The position numbers and the translations under genes were made by a program. The notes under the pieces were generated by a model. It saw nothing but the letters and a program-made list of their open reading frames with translations, had not been told where the DNA came from and made no database searches. Of a DNA stretch of 5,139 nucleotides, positions 1-5,139 are shown one piece after another. Position 1 is the first letter of the stretch. The number at the start of each line of letters is the position of its first letter. This DNA is from Ignavibacteriota bacterium (lineage in GTDB: Bacteria > Bacteroidota > Ignavibacteria > Palsa-1295), in contig JANYLL010000192.1 of NCBI GenBank assembly GCA_025357895.1, positions 1 through 5,139 of the forward strand, in the 5' to 3' direction.

Positions 1-1188
1 TGTTTCGCCTTCAACTTTTGGAATAATCGTTTCGACAGGTTCGATATTGACAATATACCCTCTGTCATAATACAATGAACCAACATCAATAAAATCAGGT
101 GTCGGTCCTTTAAGATTCAATTGGAATTTCTCGACATTATACACATCACCTTTTCTGAATCCGAGATTTTGACGAACCTCAGCTTCTGAAAAAACTTCAT
201 TTCCAATGATAGAAATATTCCGAAGAACATATTGAGGACCTTCATAAACTGAAACGAGAATGTGAATATCTTCTTTGTCTGTTACCCAAATAGAATCGCC
301 AAGAATTGCTGCATCGCGGTATCCTTTGGAGCGGTAATATGCAAGGACTCGCTGCTCATCCTCATGAAATTTTTTCTCATCGAAATTTCCGCTATGGAAA
401 AAACCTACCAATGAGGGGAAATGTCCTTTCATGTGCGTATCATCCATCGCACTGCGCAGATCGCTTGAAGAGATATTAGCATTCCCAATAAAATCAATGT
501 GGCGGATGGTTACTTCAGTACCTTCATTAATATGAATATAGAGCCGGACTTTATTAGTACCGTCATTAACCGGTCTGATCTCCGTCGTAATATCAGCATA
601 CTGATAACCCTCTTTCATATATGCCGCCCTGATCTTCTGCCTGATGTTTTCAACTTCCCACGGACGCAGGAAATCGTTTTTATAAAACGTAAATGATTTC
701 TGAATATCGCCTAATGATAGATGCTTATACCCATCAATAATAATTGAATCAGCATGCTGGAATTCTTTTACCTTGATCGTCAGATACACTCCCATCGTGC
801 CGCCATCTTGCGGAATGATCTTCGTTGCTTCTATATTTACATCGGAAAAAATATTCTGCTGCCAAAGGCGTGATATAGCGCGGCGGATTTCATCTGATGG
901 CATCGTAACCTTATCACCTTTGCGGATAGTGCTCTGAGCAATGATCGTCTCTGCACTACCGGAAATATTTCCTTCGACGGTAATGCCGAGAACGGTATAT
1001 TCTTCGCCCGGAGTCTGAGCAAATGAAATATTACACAGTGTGATTAAGAGTGTCATTGCGACGAGGGCTTTAGCCCGACGCGGCAATCCCTTTAGGTGTA
1101 AATGAGAACCTGAGTTTAATACCTCAGGGGATTGCTTCGTCGTCGCTACACAACTCCTCGCAATGACATTATTACGATTGAAAATCAT
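1..1188 (-). CDS. bamA: Outer membrane protein assembly factor BamA, N-terminal part (signal peptide plus POTRA domains), runs off the left edge
   Basis: BamA (Omp85 family) folds and inserts beta-barrel proteins into the outer membrane; its periplasmic POTRA domains receive the substrates. The frame is open to position 1 and the C-terminal barrel lies outside the window. Counting from the ATG at 1056, there is a hydrophobic signal segment (TLLITLCNISFA, probable cleavage before QTPG), then POTRA 1 at about 20-98 (YTVLGITVEGN ... LTIKVKEF), POTRA 2 at about 100-178 (ends HINEGTEV), POTRA 3 at about 181-273 (IRHIDFIGNANIS; YYRSKGYRDA; ends VSVYEGPQY), and the start of POTRA 4 from about 276 (LRNISIIGNEVFSE, then LGFRKGDVYN). 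The alternating 'I.I.GN' strand and 'GY.dA' helix patterns are typical. The start is uncertain. ATG 1188 lies about 20 bp after the uppS stop but makes the protein translate an inserted repeat; TTG 1086 and ATG 1056 both lie inside that repeat. None has a clear ribosome binding site. I give 1188 because it lies outside the repeat hairpin. Gene order uppS-bamA is common in this phylum. Confidence 0.93.
   Translation of the reverse strand, partial: MIFNRNNVIARSCVATTKQSPEVLNSGSHLHLKGLPRRAKALVAMTLLITLCNISFAQTPGEEYTVLGITVEGNISGSAETIIAQSTIRKGDKVTMPSDEIRRAISRLWQQNIFSDVNIEATKIIPQDGGTMGVYLTIKVKEFQHADSIIIDGYKHLSLGDIQKSFTFYKNDFLRPWEVENIRQKIRAAYMKEGYQYADITTEIRPVNDGTNKVRLYIHINEGTEVTIRHIDFIGNANISSSDLRSAMDDTHMKGHFPSLVGFFHSGNFDEKKFHEDEQRVLAYYRSKGYRDAAILGDSIWVTDKEDIHILVSVYEGPQYVLRNISIIGNEVFSEAEVRQNLGFRKGDVYNVEKFQLNLKGPTPDFIDVGSLYYDRGYIVNIEPVETIIPKVEGET
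1051..1168. repeat. 118-bp palindromic MITE-like element with TGTCATTGCGA termini, overlapping the bamA leader
   Basis: The two ends are perfect 11-bp inverted repeats: TGTCATTGCGA at 1051-1061 and TCGCAATGACA at 1158-1168. The symmetry continues inward imperfectly for about 40 bp per arm, ending in GGCAATCCC (1082-1090) against GGGGATTGC (1127-1135). The left arm carries a nested hairpin GGGCT-TT-AGCCC (1065-1076). The centre carries CCTGAG (1109-1114) pairing with CTCAGG (1123-1128) across an 8-base loop. There is no coding capacity for a transposase and I see no clear target-site duplication. The GTCATTGCGAGGAG...GAAGCAATC type of sequence resembles short palindromes dispersed in many bacterial genomes; that resemblance is from memory, and no second copy occurs in this window. 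On the minus strand only the frame used by bamA is free of stops across the element. Confidence 0.85.
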
Positions 1189-1191
1189 TAG

Positions 1192-1211
1192 TAAATAAAA
1201 TGTTTTATTTA
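1192..1211. repeat. AT-rich perfect inverted repeat at the uppS stop codon
   Basis: TAAATAAAA (1192-1200) and TTTTATTTA (1203-1211) are exact reverse complements separated by two bases. The repeat covers the uppS TAA stop (1211-1209) and most of the short spacer before ATG 1188 of bamA. The stem is A/T only, so it would be weak as an RNA hairpin, and it lacks the GC stem and U-tract of an intrinsic terminator. It may be chance in an AT-rich spacer or a minor translation or RNA-stability signal. Confidence 0.35.
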
Positions 1212-2141
1212 GATCGTCCCTTTAGTAAGTACTCGGACGATATCTTTAACATACGATGAATGCTCTTTCGGAACGTCTTCCGATTTTTTGATCTGCGCGC
1301 CCGTCATACCGAACCGGCGTTCGCGCTTTTGGTATTCGCGGATCGCTTCATAAAGATGCTCTCTGCGGAAATCGGGCCAACTTGTTTTTGTCACATAGAT
1401 CTCGCTATAGGCAAGCTCCCATAGCATAAAATTCGAGAGGCGCACTTCGCCCGATGTCCGGATCAGAAGATCGGGATCGGGAAGCTCATTGGTGGTGAGA
1501 TACGAGCCAAGCAATTCTTCATTAATATCTTCAGGTGATACTTTGCCTCGGCGCACATCAAGTGCTAATAGCTGCGAGGCGCGGACAAGATCCCATCTGC
1601 CCGAATACGATAGAGCAAGAGTCAGCGTAAGCCGGGTATTATCGGAAGTTTTATCAATAGCATTGAACAGATCATGCTGCACTTCTTTAGGCAGGGCATT
1701 GGTCTGACCTATGGTATTTAACCTCACGCCGTTCTCGCGCATTTCCTCAAGCTCTTCATGAAGCATTTTGCGAAGTAAGCGCATCAGCATCCCGACTTCA
1801 CGGCGCGGACGCTTCCAGTTTTCTGTGCTGAAAGCATAAAGTGTTAAATGCGTCAACCCAAGTTCGCGCGAAGCGCGCGTAGCATCGCGAACGCTTGAAA
1901 TTCCTGCCTGATGCCCTGCAGCACGAGGAAAGCCGCGCTCTTCCGCCCAACGTCCGTTGCCATCCATAATGATCGCAACATGCGCAGGAATAGCGCCCGC
2001 AGCGCGAAGTTCAGCCTGTACAAGCTTATCTTCTTCGCTTTGCGAATACGGCTCCGGCTTAAAAAGATGACGAAATAATGACGGCAATAGCTGAAAGTTA
2101 TGAATACCCCTTACGACAAATGCAGGAACAATGTTCCCCAA
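1209..2141 (-). CDS. uppS: Isoprenyl transferase / (2Z,6E)-farnesyl diphosphate-dependent undecaprenyl diphosphate synthase
   Basis: This cis-prenyltransferase condenses isopentenyl diphosphate units onto farnesyl diphosphate to give undecaprenyl diphosphate, the precursor of the lipid carrier for peptidoglycan and surface glycans. It is cytosolic and membrane-associated. The 310-residue frame has all family signatures in order: HVAIIMDGNGRWA at 54-66 with catalytic Asp60, FPRAAGHQAG at 71-80, the FSTENW motif at 104-109, LALSYSGRWDL at 175-185, and the C-terminal DPDLLIRTSGEVRLSNF at 222-238 followed by WELAYSEIYV and SWPDF. The Arg pair, RTSG and Glu247 match diphosphate- and Mg-binding positions of the family. 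There is no ATG before MDGNG. An in-frame TAG lies two codons upstream of the TTG at 2141, so translation must use a non-ATG start (TTG 2141, or TTG at codon 19). From TTG 2141 the N-terminus is about 30 residues longer than a minimal UppS. It lies 51 bp after glmM and about 20 bp before bamA, so co-transcription is likely. Confidence 0.96.
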   Translation of the reverse strand: MGNIVPAFVVRGIHNFQLLPSLFRHLFKPEPYSQSEEDKLVQAELRAAGAIPAHVAIIMDGNGRWAEERGFPRAAGHQAGISSVRDATRASRELGLTHLTLYAFSTENWKRPRREVGMLMRLLRKMLHEELEEMRENGVRLNTIGQTNALPKEVQHDLFNAIDKTSDNTRLTLTLALSYSGRWDLVRASQLLALDVRRGKVSPEDINEELLGSYLTTNELPDPDLLIRTSGEVRLSNFMLWELAYSEIYVTKTSWPDFRREHLYEAIREYQKRERRFGMTGAQIKKSEDVPKEHSSYVKDIVRVLTKGTI

Positions 2142-2192
2142 ACTCTAAAACTACAATAAAACAGGTAAGGTTTGGGAAAAATGCGGGCTAAA

Positions 2193-3542
2193 CTACTTCG
2201 CTCTATCCAAGATTTCCTCTGCTTCTTCCCTCGTCGGAGCTTCGGCAATGAGGCGGATGATTGGCTCGGTATTGGAGGGGCGAACATGCAGCCAGCTATT
2301 TTCGAAATCGAATCGGATGCCATCTTCTTCGTTAATATTTATCGCCTCGCCTGCCATTTTGGATTTTACTGCGGCAAGAACTGATGCAACTTGCCCGGCA
2401 TTTTCTAAAGCGATCTTGGATTTGACGATCTCATATTCCGGTAATACTTTTTTCTTTTCCGATAAACTTGTATTGCTGAATGCAAGATTATTTAGTGCCA
2501 ATGCGATTGCAACAAGCGAATCGCGACCGGTATGAACTGCCGGATAGATCACGCCGCCGGAACCTTCGCCGCCGATGATTGCATGAACCGATTTCATTTT
2601 CTTGGCAACATTTATTTCGCCGACAGCTGTGCGATAAACTGTTGCGCCGAATTTTTCGGCAAGATCTTCAATGGCGCGAGTGGTGGAAAGGTTAACGACG
2701 ATGCTTTGTCCTGTTTCGCTATTACGCAAAACTTCTTCGGCGGCAAGAACGATCGTATTTTCTTCGATGAAGGGTTCGCCATTATCCATGATGAAAACGC
2801 AGCGATCGGCATCGGGATCAACAGCAATGCCAAGATCGGCGCCCTCTTTGATAACTGCTTCGCGAAGTTCGCTGAGATTCTGCGGAACAGGTTCCGGCGC
2901 ATGAGGGAAAACTCCGGATCCATCGGCATGAAGCGGAATAATATTGACTACACCAATAGCCGTAAGCAATTCGCGTACGATGAAAGAACCGGAAGAATTG
3001 ACTGCATCAAGAATGACCTTGAAATTTCTTGTGCGGATTGCATCAATAGTAAGAAATGGAATTGAACTGATACTTTCAATATGCTGAAGTTTTATTTCAT
3101 CGCCGGGGATCAACTCACCGCTTGAACCGTCATATTCTTTCGCGCCATGATCGACAATTTTCCACAGCGATTCATTTTCATTTTTATCAAAGAAAAGACC
3201 TGTTCTGGCAATAAATTTCATGCCGTTCCACTCTTGCCCGTTATGGCTTGCCGTAACGGATATACCACCTTTCACAGCAGTATGGGTTTCAACAGCTAAC
3301 ATCACCGTGGGAGTAGGCACCATCAATAAACCGAGAACATCGCAGCCGACATCGCGAAGCGAATCAGCAATGAGTTCATAATACTGTTTACCGCCTTGCC
3401 GACCGTCGAAGCCAAGAGCGACTAAGCCGTTATTGCCGAGCATTTGAGCAAAGCTCTCGGCATAAAGTTTTGCAACATCTTCAGTGAAGCCATCAGTGGC
3501 GGCAGTAATGCCGCGAAGTCCGGATATAGAACGAATAAGCAT
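2193..3542 (-). CDS. glmM: Phosphoglucosamine mutase (alpha-D-phosphohexomutase family)
   Basis: The predicted role is interconversion of glucosamine-6-phosphate and glucosamine-1-phosphate in the cytosolic UDP-GlcNAc pathway, which feeds peptidoglycan and lipid A. The 449-residue length is normal for GlmM. The four active-site elements of the superfamily appear in order: the phosphoserine loop VTASHNG at 96-102 (catalytic Ser99), the Mg-binding loop DPDADR at 242-247, the sugar-binding loop GGEGSGGVIYP at 324-334 followed by HTGRDSLVA, and the phosphate-binding loop RPSNTEPIIR at 421-430. The N-terminal SISGLRG and mid-domain VPTPTV (75-80) also fit. The sugar loop GEG.GG rather than GEQSGH is, to my knowledge, the form common in Bacteroidota GlmM-like proteins. 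The usual HNP of the serine loop reads HNG here. The ATG at 3542 gives the expected N-terminus (MLIRSISGLRG) but has no Shine-Dalgarno. Specificity for glucosamine over glucose or mannose phosphates is inferred from family and from the envelope-gene neighbours. Confidence 0.9.
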   Translation of the reverse strand: MLIRSISGLRGITAATDGFTEDVAKLYAESFAQMLGNNGLVALGFDGRQGGKQYYELIADSLRDVGCDVLGLLMVPTPTVMLAVETHTAVKGGISVTASHNGQEWNGMKFIARTGLFFDKNENESLWKIVDHGAKEYDGSSGELIPGDEIKLQHIESISSIPFLTIDAIRTRNFKVILDAVNSSGSFIVRELLTAIGVVNIIPLHADGSGVFPHAPEPVPQNLSELREAVIKEGADLGIAVDPDADRCVFIMDNGEPFIEENTIVLAAEEVLRNSETGQSIVVNLSTTRAIEDLAEKFGATVYRTAVGEINVAKKMKSVHAIIGGEGSGGVIYPAVHTGRDSLVAIALALNNLAFSNTSLSEKKKVLPEYEIVKSKIALENAGQVASVLAAVKSKMAGEAININEEDGIRFDFENSWLHVRPSNTEPIIRLIAEAPTREEAEEILDRAK

Positions 3543-3554
3543 GAATGTTTAAAC

Positions 3555-3585
3555 AAGAATTACCAGCACATGGATTGCATGCAAT
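3555..3585 (-). promoter_or_regulatory. Possible glmM promoter or operator region containing a 12-bp perfect palindrome
   Basis: The 77-bp gap between the T9SS cargo stop and glmM holds a perfect 12-bp palindrome, ATTGCATGCAAT (3574-3585). On the minus strand a TTG (3584-3582), 19 bases, and TAATTCTT (3562-3555) loosely resemble the Bacteroidota sigma factor pattern (TTG near -33, TAnnTTTG near -7), with one mismatch in the downstream box. A start site there would leave only a few bases of leader before the glmM ATG. The match is weak and may be chance; the palindrome itself is certain. Confidence 0.2.
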
Positions 3586-3619
3586 GAACTGATTTACGGT
3601 AATAAGGATTACTATTTTT

Positions 3620-4813
3620 TTAATGTATGACTGCAATTTTTCTGATCTCTCTGTGACCAGAAGCTGTCATGATCACAAAGTAAACGCCATTGCTAAGCGA
3701 AGTGAGATCGAGATCAAGAATATCATTTTCTTTTTTTGAGAGGAGTTTTATTCCCAAAAGGTCATAAATCGCTACCGAAATCACTCCATCGTTCATTACG
3801 CGAAGATGGTTGTGAGAGGTTTCGATATGAGAAACTGGCTCTTTCTCTTCAATGCCGTTTCCGGTTACTTGGGAGTAGTCGAATTGTAAGTCCGGGCAAT
3901 AAATGGTATCATAATAATTAACCCATTTCTTATTAAGGATGATAACCGCTATTTCACCGCCAGTAATGGTGAATGTTGAATTATCTTTCAAATAGTAAAT
4001 ACCGGCTGCATTTCCACCGCTTAGAGTACCTCCTGGTTCGACAAATACTGTCGGCGTTGAAGAAATGCTATAGTAGTCATAAGAAAATTGATTTGTATAA
4101 TTCCCGCCTGCCTTCACCCATACAAAGGGATATATTCCGCTCTCTTTTCCGATGACAATATGCACACTATCGGGAATAATAGGATTACATGAGAGTATAA
4201 GAATTCGAAATGGATCCGTAGAATCACAACCCATTGGATCGGTAACAGTCAATGCACCGGTTTTCCAACCTGTCGTTGGATATGTTACTATTACCGAAGA
4301 GTCTTGGATAGCATCAATATGATAATCTTGATCGAACTTCCAATGATACTTTGAGCCGGGGATTTCTGGTATGCCGTCGAAACATGTAATAGAATCCCCG
4401 ACAAAGCCTACCCACTTAAAGAACGATGATCGCTTTTGTAAAGTAGTCTTTGCTTGAGGCTGAGGCCAATAAACATCTATACCCGGAGAACTTGTATCTG
4501 AGACCATAAAAGGATCGGTCGAGAAAATGCGAATCCGGTAATGTCTACCATAATAGAGTTTGCTCATCACAATCGAATCGGACATGCCGGAAGCTTGTCC
4601 ATCATTCTGAGATGCTTTGAACGACCCATTCTCATCTGATAGCTGAGCGTAGAAAATATTATCCGGTGCGAACGAACCGCTGGCAGCGTAATAAACTTTT
4701 ATCGTTTCACCTGAACATATTTGGTATTTCGAAACCCTCGAAATATGAATGGTTTGTCCAATTGAGCAAATTGGAATGGTAAGAATGGCTGCTAAGATTA
4801 TTAAGCGTTTCAT
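3620..4813 (-). CDS. Secreted protein with T9SS type A (Por) C-terminal sorting domain, function unknown
   Basis: The chosen start at ATG 4813 gives a 397-residue protein that opens with a clean signal peptide (MKRLIILAAILTIPICSIGQ, cleavage about residue 20), so it crosses the inner membrane by Sec. Residues about 333-397 form a type IX secretion sorting domain: HLRVMNDG, then ISVAIYDLLGIKLL, LDLTSLSNGVYFVIM, and a terminal REIRKIAVIH strand. Such domains direct export across the outer membrane and are normally cleaved. The body is beta-rich with no enzyme motif I recognise. Residues about 127-209 look like a PKD/Ig-like module (YHWKFDQDY ... ALTVTDPMGCDST). Residues about 214-300 have a Gly-rich repetitive character (VKAGGNY, VEPGGTLSGG, FTITGGE) suggesting a stacked-beta structure. 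Five mature cysteines fall at about 33, 144, 196, 209 and 306. An in-frame TTG at 4900 would add 29 charged residues before the signal peptide and overlap the floA stop, so I rejected it. An AGGAAAG lies about 13 bases before ATG 4813, a weak ribosome-binding candidate. No terminator follows the stop. Confidence 0.88.
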   Translation of the reverse strand: MKRLIILAAILTIPICSIGQTIHISRVSKYQICSGETIKVYYAASGSFAPDNIFYAQLSDENGSFKASQNDGQASGMSDSIVMSKLYYGRHYRIRIFSTDPFMVSDTSSPGIDVYWPQPQAKTTLQKRSSFFKWVGFVGDSITCFDGIPEIPGSKYHWKFDQDYHIDAIQDSSVIVTYPTTGWKTGALTVTDPMGCDSTDPFRILILSCNPIIPDSVHIVIGKESGIYPFVWVKAGGNYTNQFSYDYYSISSTPTVFVEPGGTLSGGNAAGIYYLKDNSTFTITGGEIAVIILNKKWVNYYDTIYCPDLQFDYSQVTGNGIEEKEPVSHIETSHNHLRVMNDGVISVAIYDLLGIKLLSKKENDILDLDLTSLSNGVYFVIMTASGHREIRKIAVIH

Positions 4814-4896
4814 CTTTATAAATAACTTTCCTAAGATGTTTTTGTTACATCCCTGGATAATCCTCGCTTCGATTTTATTCCTCACTCGTAATTTCT

Positions 4897-5139
4897 TCAA
4901 GCATTCCCCGTCGTCGAAGAGCCGCCGAGATTTCCTTGATCCGGCGATGCACTTTCGGCGATGGCTTTTCTCATGCCTGTATCAGCCTGGACGTTTTGCA
5001 TATTGTAATAATCGAGTACGCCAAGTTTTCCGCTTCGGAAGGCTTCGGCTATTGCCATCGGAATCTGTGCTTCGGATTCAACGACCTTTGCGCGCATTTC
5101 CTGGACTCTGGCTTTCATTTCCTGCTCGAATGCAATAGC
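4897..5139 (-). CDS. floA: Flotillin-like protein FloA, C-terminal fragment (5' end outside the window)
   Basis: FloA proteins are bacterial flotillins that oligomerise at the inner membrane and organise membrane microdomains. Only the last 80 codons are here and the frame is open to the right edge. The visible segment matches the conserved C-terminal region of the YqfA/FloA family: an alanine- and glutamate-rich coiled-coil stretch (EQEMKARVQEMRAKVVESEA), then IPMAIAEAFRSGKLGVLDYYN, MQNVQADTGMRKAI, and a short Ser/Gly/Asn-rich tail (ESASPDQGNLGGSSTTGNA) before a TGA stop. The internal Met codon at 5118 is not the start, because AIAFEQE precedes it in frame. The membrane hairpin and the SPFH-like domain lie upstream, outside the window. 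About 83 bp separate it from the T9SS cargo gene, with no visible terminator, so the two could share a transcript. Confidence 0.93.
   Translation of the reverse strand, partial: AIAFEQEMKARVQEMRAKVVESEAQIPMAIAEAFRSGKLGVLDYYNMQNVQADTGMRKAIAESASPDQGNLGGSSTTGNA

Noticed and set aside
499..696. 65-codon plus-strand open frame
   Set aside because: It is antisense to bamA POTRA 2-3 coding sequence and has no supporting features.
837..1022. 61-codon minus-strand open frame
   Set aside because: It overlaps bamA in another frame, while the bamA frame gives clear POTRA sequence through the same bases.
1051..1168. CRISPR repeat or insertion sequence with transposase
   Set aside because: There is one copy only, no spacer array, and no room for a transposase; it fits a short palindromic repeat element.
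2532..3065. 177-codon plus-strand open frame
   Set aside because: It lies wholly antisense to the well-supported glmM, and its translation shows no domain-like pattern; it is a shadow of the coding strand.
3543..3622. Transcription terminator after the T9SS cargo gene
   Set aside because: The minus strand has a short A-run after the stop and a palindrome further on, but no GC-rich stem followed by a T-tract.
4814..4900. TTG start at 4900 for the T9SS cargo gene
   Set aside because: It would place 29 charged residues ahead of an ideal signal peptide and overlap the floA stop; ATG 4813 is the natural start.
4749..5138. Plus-strand open frame reaching the right edge
   Set aside because: It is antisense to the floA C-terminus and the T9SS cargo signal peptide, both strongly supported; no homology pattern is visible.

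Overview
The window is a single-strand gene cluster. All five genes I can support read on the minus strand, and the outer two run off the window edges. The organism is most likely a member of the Bacteroidota in the broad sense (Bacteroidetes/Chlorobi/Ignavibacteria/Kapabacteria). The main reason is a secreted protein with a C-terminal type IX secretion (Por) sorting domain, a system restricted to that group. Supporting points are the Bacteroidota-style sugar-binding loop of the phosphosugar mutase, the uppS-bamA gene order, and the lack of clear Shine-Dalgarno sequences. I cannot place it to genus.

In transcription order (right to left) the layout is: the 3' end of floA (flotillin-like membrane scaffold, 5139-4897); a 397-residue secreted T9SS cargo protein of unknown function (4813-3620); glmM (phosphoglucosamine mutase, 3542-2193); uppS (undecaprenyl diphosphate synthase, 2141-1209); and the 5' part of bamA (outer-membrane beta-barrel assembly factor, about 1188 to beyond position 1). 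Spacers are about 83, 77, 51 and 20 bp. No stretch longer than 300 bp lacks a gene. I found no tRNA, rRNA, CRISPR array, transposase or convincing terminator.

The recognisable genes share a cell-envelope theme. GlmM makes glucosamine-1-phosphate for UDP-GlcNAc, UppS makes the C55 lipid carrier for peptidoglycan and O-antigen units, BamA inserts outer-membrane proteins, and FloA organises the inner membrane. The T9SS cargo is exported across the outer membrane. Co-transcription of at least glmM-uppS-bamA is plausible from spacing, but this is inference.

The most interesting structure is a 118-bp palindromic element at 1051-1168. It has perfect 11-bp termini (TGTCATTGCGA), about 40-bp imperfect inverted arms and internal hairpins. 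It sits exactly where bamA's signal-peptide code begins. On the coding strand only the bamA frame is open across it. The element therefore appears either to be translated as an in-frame insertion in the BamA leader, or to have supplied a new start codon. This resembles the in-frame palindromic elements known from Rickettsia. The rest of the window looks like ordinary housekeeping sequence, and I see no evidence of a new multi-gene system.
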